A program made the translations under genes and the position numbers. The notes under the pieces are model-generated. The model had not been told where the DNA came from and ran no database searches. It saw nothing but the letters and a program-made list of their open reading frames with translations. Below are positions 1 through 15,326 of a DNA stretch of 64,000 nt, piece by piece. The first letter of the stretch is position 1; every line of letters starts with the position of its first letter. This DNA comes from Spongilla lacustris (Eukaryota; Porifera; Demospongiae; Spongillida; Spongillidae). The DNA lies in NCBI GenBank assembly GCA_949361645.1, contig OX442429.1:4567147-4631146 (forward strand), written 5' to 3'.

Positions 1-572
1 GTACCTTTTCTGATGTAAGATGCAGAGTTTGTATTTGGCTACATATATAGGATAAATAAATATGAAGAGAAGCTTGCTGTAATGGCCTGCTTGAGCTAAC
101 TATGCCAGCAGATAGAGTACCATGCCGATACATGTGTGTCCTCCATAATTACCCATCTTTAATGTGGTCGTCCAGAACCTTGATGGTCCCTGACTACCTT
201 CCATCATCTGCACATTATGGTACGCCTGCAAAGCTGCAAAATGTGGTGAAGGCAGGGACAATGGAGAGGTACATATGCCACTGAGAACCAATCCATTGAC
301 AATGTGTGTGTTGTATTATCCTCTCTCTCTCCTCCCATTCAACAGATCATCCTCCATCCAATATGCCAACATTTTCCTATGCAGCTGTCATTAGAAGCTA
401 TATTCATTAGTGTGTGCATTGTGAAACTCAGTATCCTGATAAGTGTAGTTGGATTCTTATGCCTTCTTGTGATTTACCTGTATTCACACTTATTGTATTT
501 GACATGGTTATATTATTCAATATGGAAACTTTTGAAAAGCACCCTATATACTGTATAGCTAACAAGTGCATG
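1..572. other. No gene recognised
   Basis: AT-rich sequence leading into the satellite array. Short open frames exist but show no recognisable protein signature or convincing splice structure. I see nothing else here. Confidence 0.5.
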
Positions 573-1505
573 GGTCATATGTTTGGGGGAGGGGGGGGGG
601 GTTGTGTAACTCAAAATTTCTATCACTTGACTCAAACAATGGACAGTGAAGTGTTTCCCCTACTCTGGGACATTATTAGGACAATATGTAATGTTTAGTG
701 GGCATAGCAATATGTGTAACCTATCACCTGACTCAAACAATGGACAGTGAAGTATTTCCCCTACTCTGGGACATGATTGGGACAGTATGTAATGTTTAGC
801 GGCCATAGCAATATGCATGGGTCATATGTTTGGGGGAGGGTGGGGGGGGGGGGGGGGGGTTAGTGACTTTTGTGTAACTTAAAATTTCTATCACCTGACT
901 CAAACAATGGACAGTGAAGTGTTTCCCCTACTCTGGGACATTGTTAGGACAGTATGTAATGTTTAATGGCCATAGCAATATGCATGGGTCATATGTTTGG
1001 GGGAGGGGGGGGGGGGGGGGGTTAGTGACTTTTGTGTAACTTATCACCTGACTCAAACAATGGACAGTGAAGTATTTCCCCTACTCTGGGACATGATTGG
1101 GGCAGTAGAAGTGTTTCCCCTACTCTGGGACATTGTTAGGACACTATGTAATGCTTAATGGCCATAGCAATATGCATGGGTCATATGTTTGGGGGAGGGG
1201 GGTTAGTGACTTTTGTGTAACTTAAAATTTCTATCACCTGACTCAAACAATGGACAGTGAAGTGTTTCCCCTACTCTGGGACATTGTTAGGACAGTATGT
1301 AATGTTTAGCGGCCATAGCAATATGCATGAGTCATATGTTTGGGGGAGGGGGGGGGGGGGGGGTTAGTGACTTTTGTGTAACTTAAAATTTCTATCACCT
1401 GACTCAAACAATGGACAGTGAAGTGTTTCCCCTACTCTGGGACATTGTTAGGGCAGTATGTAATGTTTAGCGGCCATAGCAATATGCATGAGTCATATGT
1501 TTGGG

Positions 1506-1537
<32 letters not shown>

Positions 1538-2160
1538 TAGTGACTTTTGTGTAACTTAAAATTTCTATCACCTGACTCAAACAATGGACAGTGAAGTGTT
1601 TCCCCTACTCTGGGACATTGTTAGGACAGTATGTAATGTTTAATGGCCATAGCAATATGCATGGGTCATATGTTTGGGGGGGGGGTTAGTGACTTGTGTA
1701 ACTTATCACCTGACTCAAACAATGGACAGTGAAGTATTTCCCCTACTCTGGGACATTGTTAGGACACTATGTAATGCTTAATGGCCATAGCAATATGCAT
1801 GGGTCATATGTTTGGGGGAGGGGGGGGGGGAGGGGGGTTAGTGACTTTTGTGTAACTTAAAATTTCTATCACCTGACTCAAACAATGGACAGTGAAGTGT
1901 TTCCCCTACTCTGGGACATTGTTAGGACAGTATGTAATGTTTAATGGCCATAGCAATATGCATGGGTCATATGTTTGGGGGAGGGGGGGGGGGGGGGGGG
2001 GGTTAGTGACTTTTGTGTAACTTAAAATTTCTATCACCTGACTCAAACAATGGACAGTGAAGTGTTTCCCCTACTCTGGGACATTGTCAGGACAGTATGG
2101 AATGTTTATTGGGCATAGCAATATGCATGGGTCATATGTTTGGGTGAGGGGGTGAGGGAG
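573..2160. repeat. Satellite-like tandem array with poly-G in each unit
   Basis: About ten imperfect units, recognised by the recurring start GGGTCATATGTTTGGGGG near 573, 820, 986, 1179, 1330, 1494, 1661, 1801, 1969 and 2130. Unit length is about 140-245 bp, mostly 140-170. Each unit has a poly-G run of variable length (about 8 to 35), then GTTAGTGACTTTTGTGTAAC, a CACCTGACTCAAACAATGGA segment and CCCCTACTCTGGGACATTG. Some units lack the TAAAATTTCTAT part. Unit divergence is low, so expansion looks recent. Poly-G lengths may be unreliable in the assembly. Confidence 0.92.
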
Positions 2161-3684
2161 GTAAATGCTAAATGACTTTTGTGTAACTATCACTGGACTC
2201 TACAATAGACAGTGATGTTTTCCCCCTAAGTTTACTAGTACTCTGGGGCAGTATATATATGTTGGGGGGACCAAATGACTTAAACTTGTTAGCATGTAAC
2301 TTATTGGAGAACACATTAATAGGTGTGTGATAGTAGGTAGGGGTGTGATGGTAGGGAGGGGTGTGGTGTAGGGAGGGGTGTGGTGTAGGGAGGGGTCAGG
2401 TGTGAGGAGGTTGTATTCTAACATTCAGCTTCATCACCTGATCGTGACGTGGGCTATTTACTTTACATGTAATTAAAACAAGTGCAACTATTATACACTC
2501 TGGTATTTGGTTTTGGTCATCAGTTAGGCCAGTTACAAGGCCGGTTAGGCTAGGACCGGAGCTAGCTAGCTGGAACTCGAGCGGTATACGGTAATTGTAA
2601 AGTGACTTCTACGCGCGCGAAACGGTTACTAAAGCCACACCCACTGGCTAGCTCGACTGTCTTCCTTACGAACAGCGCTCATCACCTTTAGACACCGACA
2701 CCTCTATGTTGGTGATATTAGAAAAGGAGTGGTTGATACGCAATAGTATGCCCTGTTTAGCCTTTAAAATACCACGCATCTTGGCTATGTCGACTGGTAT
2801 ACTACCGGTAGTACCTACATCTTTCGACCACATATTTGTAGAGTCCTTCTACCACAATCACAAATGTATCTGTGAACGTTATTAAAACGTACTCACCCGG
2901 CTATGTCGATGCGAATCGCGATCTGCTTTTAATTACTGCGCACGTCACGTACTGGTACTGACTCGACACAAACCTAGCGCTAGCTATAGCAAGCTAGAGT
3001 TGTCCTAGCTAGTGGCTCGACGAGTCGATAGTATTATGAAGTAGGCCTAGCGCTAGCCGAGAACTGCATCATTTGTACGCGTGTACCTACCGGTAATCGC
3101 TTTACAGAAGCACGTTGGTCTGATCGCAGCTAGTCTAGAGTGTGCATGTTCGCACGCGCGCCTCGTACGCCCTACGTTTACTTCTGACGGTGCTTGCTTG
3201 GTGCATGTACGTCCAGGCACAGCTATATTATGACAATAGTTATGAATAATTCATTAACATTGTCCCAGATTTTGAAGTGGGGTTCATAAAAGTGCCATTC
3301 GAATTCTGTGTGTAGGTCTCTAAAATATATCACTTGCTCTAAAAATTGCCTCGGTAGTTTGACATTCATATTCAAACGTGTAAACTTGAATTTTGTGTCT
3401 GAGTGATTGGAAACAAATAGAAGAAACTAAATATTGGCATGTTTCATGTACAAAGTATGGAATTTGTAGTGAACACATTTCCACGGAGACCAGAATATAC
3501 AAAGGATAGCCTATCATTATGACTACCATAATCTGCCGTGTAAACTTAAGATTTAGCTTCTGTACAAGAACCGTGCTTGCTAGTAGACATTTCTCCATTC
3601 ACTTCCCGTTCAATTAATTTTTAACGCGTGACGCGGTTATTCAATTATTCAAGTCCGCAATTGCTGGACATGTGTACGTGTTAA
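2161..3684. other. Intergenic, no gene recognised
   Basis: Contains a short GGGAGGGGTGTGGT-type repeat at about 2336-2405, then a CpG-containing stretch rich in CTAGC words (about 2540-3200). No convincing coding exon or transposon terminus was recognised. Confidence 0.5.
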
Positions 3685-3994
3685 CATGCCCAAATCTTAG
3701 CCACAAATGTCAAATCGTATTCACAAGTTTTTAAATGTAGTAGTTCAGTTTATTTAACGTCCAGTTTTGGAGTTATACCATTTTGCGCAACTTTGGGATC
3801 ACCGTGCATATGTATATAGGTACATAATTTATTTTGACACTGGAAAAAAAAAGTAAAAAACAATGCCATTTAAACAATCTTGGAGTTCAATACCTGGTAC
3901 AACATCAGGGTTCCAGTTTTTGTTTACAGCTGGTAGAGATAGAAAGCAACCAGTATACGAGTGCAAGTGAAAATTTTTGTTTCTCACCACTTCA

Positions 3995-4864
<870 letters not shown>

Positions 4865-5062
4865 CACAAAATGTTGTTTTATTCTAATCATGACGCGTGT
4901 GGTTAGCGCATAGCCTTGAGCCTGGGCGCTGCTTCCGGTATTTACTTTTTACATCAACGTACGTACGTACGTATACGTATAAACCGTACCGCTAATTATT
5001 CTGCGCAGCAAAATAATTAGCGAAAGTAAGTACAACTCTATCAATAACCACGCCAACTGACT

Positions 5063-5096
<34 letters not shown>

Positions 5097-5116
5097 AGGA
5101 ACTGACAGGACGGCCG
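4865..5116. promoter_or_regulatory. Putative bidirectional promoter between divergent CD225-type genes, pair 1
   Basis: Only 252 bp separate the two start codons, so both promoters must lie here or inside 5-prime UTR introns. The interval contains a self-complementary ACGTACGTACGTACGTATACGTA stretch at about 4958-4979. It also has a run of about 31 C at 5065-5095 followed directly by AG|GAACTGACAGG, 19 bases before the plus start; this looks like a polypyrimidine tract plus acceptor of a 5-prime UTR intron. No clear TATA box was seen. Confidence 0.45.
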
Positions 5117-6890
<1,774 letters not shown>

Positions 6891-6938
6891 GTGCTGCAGG
6901 CCAGATCACAAGAACTCACCTCATGTACATTGTGCCAT

Positions 6939-7097
<159 letters not shown>

Positions 7098-7582
7098 AGT
7101 ATGTGTGTATTGGTGCCTGTTGCATTTGTGTTAATAGTCTTGTATGTGTGGAATGTGTTTATCATGTCAAAAGAATGTTAGAGTTGTTATTGAAGTACTT
7201 ATCAAATATCAACAGAGAGAAACCATCAGCAGGAAAATAGCTTATTGATGACAAATTGAGCTGTGGTGAAGTAATATTAGTGTACTGGTGTAGCATACAT
7301 TATATAATCTATGATGTAAGGTATACATGTGTTGAAAAGCCATACTTGACAATTAATTGTCACTTTCCAAAGACTCACATTGTGCAAATAGTTTGTTATA
7401 TGATACTGTATACTTCGGACTACATATCAGTACACGTTATTTACAACCACATTAGCACATAGGCAGCCTTTAACCATAGATTGACCAATTGTGCCTTTTA
7501 TCAAAGAAAAAATAAAAACATGAAATACATACAATTAGATGATACTTAAGTAATTAAAAAGAGAAATAATAAGTCAATAAAT

Positions 7583-8440
7583 TTACTCCATGAATGAGGC
7601 CAGAGGAGCACCATCATCAAACCCCAGCCCACTTCGCCATTTGGTGCGGGATCCTCTAAGACAGAGGCTCACTGCTCGAACCCCTGCAAAAGCAAGCCGT
7701 GATCTGATGTAGCTGCTGGTGATAGAATAGGCTTTGTCCCACTTGGAAGACAGAGCAATGGCCATGTGCTTAATGAAGTGACTAGCCTCTTTGTGGAGTA
7801 GTCCGTCCACGGAAAGGACAAATGGGGTGAAGGTGCCTCTTCTGTCTTCAACTGCCTTTTTGTACATTCTCTTCTTCTCCAGTGAGCTTGATTCAAGAAT
7901 GGCATTAGGTGCTCGATGGCAGTGTGATGGGGCGTCAGTGTCTATGACATGGACATCAAACAACGCCTCCACTTGTGGTTGCCAAACACCTCTGATTCCC
8001 AGGTCAAGCCTTAGTCCTAGCTTCATTTACAATAGGCTCCTTTATAACTTGGGGCCACACCTGACTGGCAAGGTCACCAAGACAGTCACAAATCTCATTG
8101 TGGCGTAGTATAACAAGTCCCCCCATTCTTACAGTCTAGGGCATGTTGGAGGGTGAAATCAGCTCCACAACCATCGCATTTGGCTGACAGATTAGATGGA
8201 TGTCGCAAATAGCGCAGAGCTAGGCCATCTCTGAACTGTACAGAAGCCAAATCAAAGTGGCAACTTTGGAGTGGCAGTCGTCAACCCGCTGGACGTTTTG
8301 CCCTCAACCACCCTCATGATTGCATGTTGTCTGCCTGGTGAAAGAGTTGCAAGAATGGCATCTAGTTTCTGTTTGGCAACCTCGTCAAGTGCAAGTGCTT
8401 TTCGCGACTCATATCTTAATAAAATTCACCTCTACCAAGT
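7583..8440 (-). pseudogene. Decayed non-LTR retrotransposon C-terminus with RLE-like nuclease motifs
   Basis: On the minus strand, segments in different frames read in order [71 protein letters not shown], then SFTPFVLSVDGLLHKEASHF and a C-terminus ending LCLRGSRTKWRSGLGFDDG. A C-x2-C...H-x4-C zinc knuckle followed by RHNE and an LRLDLG...LFDVHV stretch is the layout of the restriction-like endonuclease region at the C-terminus of R2-type non-LTR retrotransposons. It is also frequent in cnidarian and sponge reverse-transcriptase proteins. At least two frameshifts (near 8130 and 8030) break it, and no reverse-transcriptase core is present, so it is a 5-prime-truncated dead copy. The exact clade is not certain. 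The right end of the CD225 segmental duplication falls inside it. Confidence 0.6.
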
Positions 8441-8607
8441 GTTTACCTCTACTATATGATGTCATATGTTTACTTGTTTTGCCCATCAAATAGCATCACT
8501 GCACACTTGTGATGCACTCACTTTGTGATGGCACCGATGGTTCATTCCATACCCAGCTTACATTGCATGCAGAACATCTCAGGGTGACATCATCCCCAGA
8601 TGTGTCA

Positions 8608-9130
8608 ATGTCAAAAGCTATTCAGTTTCAGCTCAGCTGAGAATGTTATGCATTCAGAGCTGGTTCTTTTCTTTGCCCTGTACTTCGTTAGCTTCTGTCC
8701 ACACACTCTGCAATGTATGGGAACTTGTTGGAAATTGTAATCCATACCTATAATGTTTATATGAGGGGCAAAACCACAACGTACGTCCAGTCGATTATTC
8801 ATGCAATTCGCGCAGCTTGTTCTAGTCTCGTACCCAGACCCAAACGTCACACTGACGTGGGACGCTAGCTTGAGACACTGGCAGTCCTTCCCGCATAACG
8901 AAATATGCCCGACAGGCAGGGCATCTGCCGATGGAAGACTGGATACCATTCTGAACGATGGTCTCGATGCATCGGCGACAGTGCTGAACTGTTGAAGTAG
9001 CTTTACCACAACATGGCATCGTGACTTTGTCTGTTAAAGGAACGTCACCCAAACATATAGCGCATTTAAAAGATTCACAAGACTGACTCTCCGTCATTTT
9101 CTGCTGTAAACATATATTAATGGCGTCCAT
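8608..9130 (-). CDS. RING-type zinc-finger protein, possibly broken
   Basis: The minus frame starting at 9130 (MDAINICLQQKMTESQ) contains CAICLGDVPLTDKVTMPCCG, HCRRCIETIVQNG and CPACRAYF: a C-x2-C, C-C, H-C-x2-C, C-x2-C array consistent with a RING-like domain at residues about 22-75, usually found in E3 ubiquitin ligases. This frame stops at 8822. A second minus frame continues with CANCMNNRLDVRCGFAPHIN and CRVCGQKLTKYRAKKRTSSE (8611-8815), with more paired cysteines. It is probably the rest of the same protein, reached by a frameshift or an undetected splice. The junction contains GTCTGGGTACGAG, also seen at 9181-9192 and 36174, so a small insertion may have broken the frame. Confidence 0.5.
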
Positions 9131-10967
9131 ACATTTCTCGCGTAGCGGTGATGTAATCCATCCGCTACTGCGAGTGTGGGTCTGGGTACGAGGCTAAGCT
9201 TGTTCGTGGTGGTAGAAAATGCGTTACCACTTGAGGCTTGTAAATTCTGCTAGCCACATGCCTCCTGATCATAGCTGTAGTACGCTTGTCTTCCAGTTCA
9301 GTCACCAAAGGCTACGTCGTCGAATTTAGTAACGCCCTCCTTCTAAATACATATCGCTTGATCTTGCAAAACAGTATATGCGCATGCTATATAGGAATGC
9401 AGTGTTTGAGTTCGTTTCAACTTTTGCTAGTTCTGCTGAGTTATGGTTTGCTTTTAAACATCAGATGTCTATAATGAGCCATCAGTTTATGTGGTAATAC
9501 AGTAAATGATCTAATTGTTGACTTAGTTTCCAGTCGCGTACAAGTACTTCCGTGATTGGCCGCAAACACCCTTGGGGGTGCACCCAGCAATGTATGAATA
9601 TTTCAATTGTCCTGCTATACATTCCAATGTTATGACACGTACGTTGCAAAAGAAAGTAAATTTAGCATGCGGGGGCATACATCTAAGAGGCTTAAAAGGT
9701 ATTCCTGTGTGCATCAATGGTTAGCCCATCTGCCATGGTGCATGTTGTCCTCCGTCCCCTCATAATCAATCTATGATCTTTATATTAACAATATTAATGT
9801 ATGTAACTGGGGGTAACTGGCCATGCCAGGCTATAGGATACGCCTCCGTATTCTGTTGCACGGGAGCTACTAATTACATAATTCGTTCCTCAAAAGACAT
9901 GCAGCTGCAGGTAGCTTAGTACTGCAAAATTATTATTCTGGCTTTGTTACAAATTGCGCTTTCACTGATTGGACCGTGGTTCCTATGATGGGCCACAATC
10001 ATTGCTGGGGCCACAATACATGTAATGATACCTTGCTGAGTAATTGATGCAATGTATATAACCCAGCTATGATGCAGTCCCCCTGCAATGCGCCTTAGTG
10101 AAATTGTGGCTCTGGCTTCTATTCCCTATTGTTGCAGTCTTGCAGATGCCTCATGCCTGTCCACACTGTTTCAAACTGTTGGACAATTCATGATCATCAT
10201 GCATGTCCTAGATGACATGTTGTTCAGGTGGTGGGGGGAAGGGGGGTTATGAATTCAGCGTACTTTATATATTATATAATATTCCAAGATTGGGGCTTCC
10301 ACCTTCCTTGCCCCCCCCCCCCCCCCCCCGGTCCTACGATGCGATTATGGCCTATTAATGTTGTGGGCTTACCCTCCACAAAGGATAGTTTGTGTGTTGA
10401 GCATTTCACTCAAGGATCATCAATTCAAGCGGCTTTCTTTCGAGATCGAGTGAGCATGGAGCTGGGAGAGCACGACAAGCACTCCAAAAATGATGCATAG
10501 TTGTTGATATATTTGGTGATTGGGGAAATGAGGCACAGCACATAGGCTTACATCAGTGCAGCTTTCTCCAGGGTTGCAAGCCCCAAATCACATTCATAAA
10601 TATCAAACCATCATTAATTTTCCATCATATATGGTATTCTCAGTGCCATACATGCTGAAAACTGATTAATACTAAATAATAACTTCATGTTAATCATTGG
10701 CATGGTGTTTGGTTTAAATAGCATAATTTTTCAATGTTCAGTTCTGGAGTTATACCATTTCTACCAATTCAAATATTTTGTGTGGCTTTTCGATTGCCCT
10801 GTACAAACACTATCTATGAAACTAATAACATTCCATCTGGATACAAGTAAAACATACAGAATTGCTACAACTTGAAACTAAATACCCGCGCACCAAACAA
10901 ATTTCTAATTCTCATGGTTTGCTCCTTGCAAGCAAAGCTATTGCATTCTGGCACATCAGTAATGTAA
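9131..10967. other. Spacer between CD225 duplications, no gene recognised
   Basis: Unique sequence with a 22-base C run at about 10311-10330. Near 10735-10760 is a short partial match to the duplication start (CAGTT.TGGAGTTATACCATTT), suggesting an older repeat from which the copy-2 boundary may derive. No supported exon. Confidence 0.45.
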
Positions 10968-11278
10968 GCGTGCCCAAATCTTAGCCACAAATGTCAAATT
11001 GTATTCACAAGTTATTAAAAGTTACTGTTCAGTTTATTTAACGTCCAGTTTAGGAGTTATACCATTTTGCGCAACTTTGGGATCACTGTGCATATGTATA
11101 TAGGTACATAATTTATTTTGACACTGGAAAAAAAAAGTAAAAAACAATGCCATTTAAACAATCTTGGAGTTCAATACCTGGTACAACATCAGGGTTCCAG
11201 TTTTTGTTTACAGCTGGTAGAGATAGAAAGCAACCAGTATACGAGTGCAAGTGAAAATTTTTGTTTCTCACCACTTCA

Positions 11279-11602
11279 TTAGGTAGGCTTCATGTGATAG
11301 TTTAAATACACAGCCATAGCTACCATGCCAGAGGTAACAGCTGTCGACCAAATGATGTTGAAGAAGGCCAGTGCAAGAGCTACTGCCGTGTACCGCTGTG
11401 CATTCCGGTAGTCATAGCTGTCCTTTTTGTTCCGAGCCTGAGTATGTGTGTAGGTATACATGTATGTGTGTAGGTATGTGTGTATGTATGTATGTGTGTG
11501 TGTATGTATGCGTACCGTGTGTGTGCGTGTGTGTGTGTGTGCATGTGTGTATAGGTATGTGTGTATGTATACATACATCAGTATATGTGTGTATTGTGTG
11601 TA

Positions 11603-11686
<84 letters not shown>

Positions 11687-12103
11687 CATGTGTGTATATA
11701 CGCAACTTATACAATGCACGTATACATACCACTACCGCCATTGCTAACTGGAGAGGTCCTAAGAGCAGCCACGTTGTAGGATTGAGAGCGGCGCACAACA
11801 CGGCGATTACCACTACCAATACGAGGAAGTCGGCTGGCCCGTCGTAGCTAGGGTGCTGCATACTCTGTACCGGAGGCGCAAAGATGGGCGGGGCCTGAAC
11901 CTTTTTGAACGAGAACGTAACAGGTGCGTAACTAAAAGGCACATGTTTTTTTTTTAAAGTTAATACTAAAGTACCGTTACGACTGTCTGCAGCTGTTCGC
12001 AGTTAGGTTTGGCGGGCGTGTGGTTATTGCTCGCGGCGACATCATAAGCAGGAGGCCGCTCGCCGTTGGACGGAGATCGGCCGATGTTCTGGTTGCTGGC
12101 CAT
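11279..12103 (-). CDS. CD225/dispanin-family small membrane protein, minus gene of pair 2
   Basis: Paralogue of 3995-4864 with the same three exons: 12103-11975, 11894-11730 and 11437-11279, the same splice sites and about 150 residues. Substitutions relative to copy 1 include I to V near the end of exon 1, W to V and L to W in the first hydrophobic segment, and F to L and M to V at the end of exon 2. Exon 3 appears unchanged. The reading frame is intact, so both copies may be functional. The intron 2 microsatellite is shorter and more interrupted than in copy 1. Family assignment and caveats are as for copy 1. Confidence 0.7.
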
Positions 12104-12336
12104 CACAAAATGTTGTTTTTTTTAATCATGACGCGTGTGCTTAGCGCATAGCCTTGAGCCTGGGCGCTGCTTCCGGTATTTAATTTTTACATCAACGTAC
12201 GTACGTATACGTATAAACCGTACCGCTAATATTCTGCGCAGCAAAATAATTAGCGAAAGTAAGTACATCTCTATCAATAACCACGCCAACTGACTGCCCC
12301 CCCCCCCCCCCCCCCCAGGAACTGACAGGACGGCCG
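12104..12336. promoter_or_regulatory. Putative bidirectional promoter, pair 2
   Basis: 233 bp between divergent starts. It retains the ACGTACGTACGTATACGTAT palindromic stretch (shortened) and the C tract (about 12298-12316) plus AG before GAACTGACAGG. The shared features mark candidates for functional elements, but the duplication is too young for conservation to be informative. Confidence 0.4.
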
Positions 12337-12744
12337 ATGATGTCTGAAAGTAGTGTGTCGGAGGGCGGCGGGCGGATGACGACGGGACAGCTACAGCAGG
12401 ACGGGCAGATGTCTATGATGGCGATGGGAGGACAACGCGCACCGTGGCAGATGCAACCAGCTCAGATGCAGATGGGCCAACCATTGATGCCCCCCCAGAT
12501 GTATCCTCCCCCTGGTGCAATGATGTACATTAGCGGACAGGGTGGTGTGGTTGTCATGGTAAGCAGTTTAAAAGTAGGTGGTGTCGCCCAGTCGGATCAA
12601 CAGACCTAGGAACCACTGGGCTTACAACTATATTAGTCATGTTCCCGCCATATTGTATTCATTATGTATGATGTCATAATATTCAATGTTACGTATGATA
12701 TGTGATAGATCCATCCATCTTGCCTATATGTTGACATGGTTGTG

Positions 12745-12832
<88 letters not shown>

Positions 12833-14068
12833 TGTGTGTGTGGTGTATTGATGTGTATGTTTGTGTGTGTCTATGAATGTGTGTGATGAAGTCTTTCATG
12901 TATAATTCAAAAAGTGGTACACTGGTGGCTTCTGTGGTTGCTATGGTGATGGTGCTTTCATTTATTGCTCACTCACACCCTCCTCATTCCATGTCACCAT
13001 GATGCTTATCACCCATATTAACCCTCACCTGGTCATCCCTCTCACCCTCCCAGGGCTCACCGCAATTCTTCAATCAGCCTAACCTACACTACACACCATC
13101 CAGCTACATGTGGCTGTCCATTTTTACCCTGATCGTGGCTGGGGCAGCATGTCCTCTGTCCTTGGTGTTCTCTGTTCCTGCTGTGGTGATGTCCTGGAAG
13201 GTAGACTATTGAGGGAAATAAGGAAAATGAGACTGGGATGAAGGAATTTTTTTTACTTCTGATTAGTGTTTTTTTTAACTGGGTGAGGTTATTGGTAGAT
13301 CCAGATGGGGTTCCACCGATTCCTAGTGTACTAAGCTAAGTAGTCTAGGAAGGACATCCCGTCAGTTTAAAAAGGCATAGAAATTAGTGCTACACAACGA
13401 CATAGAGGCATGGGTTAGATTATACACAATAAGCATGTTAGCATAAATCCCCTCATCATGCATATGATAATACTGGGCATAGGCGGCCCCCCCTCCCCTG
13501 GTTATGGCGCCCCACTCCCCTGGTTATGGCGCCCCCCCCCCCCCCCAACCCCTATAATTTAATTTTACTGTAACGTTGCTGTAAGATTACTGCATCAGTG
13601 TTGCTATGTGTTACTAAAGAAAGTGGCTACTAACACTCATCTGAGCATACAAATAGCAATAAACAGGCGCCCGTCGTGGGGTTAACCCCTCCCTTTGGTA
13701 AGTGCTGGGGCTGCCTGTGCTGGGGGTCATTTATAGTTAAAGCGTGCTCTACTCCATGTCACTCTATCCTTTAGAGTGAAAACTGGATTAAAAGTGGAAA
13801 TATTCCTAAAAGCAGGAACCATGGCGCATGGGCTGTCTACTTCAGCTTGGCAGCTTTTGTGATGGCCTGTATAACCAGTGAAATCATTGTGGGCCTTACT
13901 ATCAGGTTTTATAAAAAGGTAGGTGTTTGGGGTGCACCAGCTGTGATGTGGTGAGAGAGAGGCTTCCCAGTTCACCTCGGTGCCAATGTATTCAATGTGT
14001 GTGTTGTCTATCCCCTGACTGCTCTACTTGTTCCTCAGAACATAATTACGCATTATGGAGGAGGCTGA
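12337..14068 (+). CDS. CD225/dispanin-family small membrane protein, plus gene of pair 2
   Basis: Paralogue of 5117-6890: exons 12337-12558, 13054-13200, 13775-13918 and 14039-14068, same phases and intact GT-AG sites, about 180 residues. The visible protein differences are D to G (SEGGGRM) and R to G (MAMGGQR) in the low-complexity N-terminus. Exons 2, 3 and 4 look identical at protein level. Nearly all change is in the disordered N-terminus and introns, which fits recent duplication with constraint on the membrane core, although numbers are too small to test by eye. Confidence 0.75.
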
Positions 14069-14116
14069 GTGCTGCAGGCCAGATAACAAGAACTCACCTC
14101 ATGTACATTGTGCCAT

Positions 14117-14291
<175 letters not shown>

Positions 14292-14790
14292 TATGTGTGT
14301 ATTGGTGCCTGTTGCATTTGTGTTAATAGTCTTGTATGTGTGGAATGTGTTTATCATGTCAAAAGAATGTTAGAGTTGTTATTGAAGTACTTATCAAATA
14401 TCAACAGAGAGAAACTATCAGCAGGAAAATAGCTTATTGATGACAAATTGAGCTGTGGTGAAGTAATATTAGTGTACTGGTGTAGCATACATTATATAAT
14501 CTATGATGTAAGGTATACATGTGTTGAAAAGCCATACTTGACAATTAATTGTCACTTTCCAAAGACTCACACTGTGCAAATAGTTTGTTATATGATACTG
14601 TATACTTCGGACTACATATCAGTACACGTTATTTACAACCACATTAGCACATAGGCAGCCTTTAACCATAGATTGACCAATTGTGCCTTTTAAGTCATAA
14701 AATTATGACTCAAAGAAAAAATAAAAACATGAAATACATACAATTAGATGATACTTAAGTAATTAAAAAGAGAAATAATAAGTCAATAAT

Positions 14791-15003
14791 TTACTCCATA
14801 AATGAGGCCAGAGGAGCACCATCATCAAACCCCAGCCCACTTCGCCATTTGGTGCGGGATCCTCTAAGACAGAGGCTCACTGCTCGAACCCCTGCAAAAG
14901 CAAGCCGTGATCTGATGTAGCTGCTGGTGATAGAATAGGCTTTGTCCCACTTGGAAGACAGAGCAATGGCCATGTGCTTAATGAAGTGACTAGCCTCTTT
15001 GTA
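14791..15003 (-). pseudogene. Retrotransposon fragment carried by copy 2 of the duplication
   Basis: Encodes only the last part of the RLE-like retrotransposon protein seen at 7583-8026, from KEASHFIKHMAIALSSKWDK to the C-terminus. It ends abruptly at 15003 where homology to copy 1 stops, so this is the duplication breakpoint rather than an independent insertion. Confidence 0.7.
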
Positions 15004-15140
15004 AGAAATCACTACTGTACATACATGAACATGTACATTTGTCAACTGTGGCCACATGTATGAAGTGTACATGTACATGTCCATCACATGTACAGACACT
15101 CGTCACAGATTACCAGCCATAAGGGCCACTGTGCCTTACC

Positions 15141-15269
15141 GGGTCCATCAGACCCCTGAAGCTCACACAGGGAGCAGAGGCATCCCGAGTCTCTTGCGTC
15201 ACCTTCCTCATGTGTCCAGAGTCCAAGAAGAACACACGTGAAGTGTTATTGATTGACTCCTCACTAAGA
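15141..15269 (-). CDS. Possible isolated exon, Tudor-like pattern
   Basis: The minus strand reads EESINNTSRVFFLDSGHMRK then VTQETRDASAPCVSFRGLMD between a CATCTTAG acceptor-like site and a GGTAAGG donor-like site. The VFFLDSGH...V...APC..F.GL.DP spacing resembles the end of a Tudor domain, but the stretch is short and could be coincidental. No partner exons were found nearby. Confidence 0.25.
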
Positions 15270-15326
15270 TGAACCTGCTCTGTTAGATCAAAACACCACC
15301 AGTGTGAATGTGCATTGTAAATAACA

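Noticed and set aside
573..2160. CRISPR-like array
   Set aside because: Units are contiguous 140-170-bp satellites without short repeats separated by unique spacers, and the context is eukaryotic.
10228..10500. 90-codon plus frame through a poly-C run
   Set aside because: Proline run from the homopolymer, no recognisable domain, no splice context.
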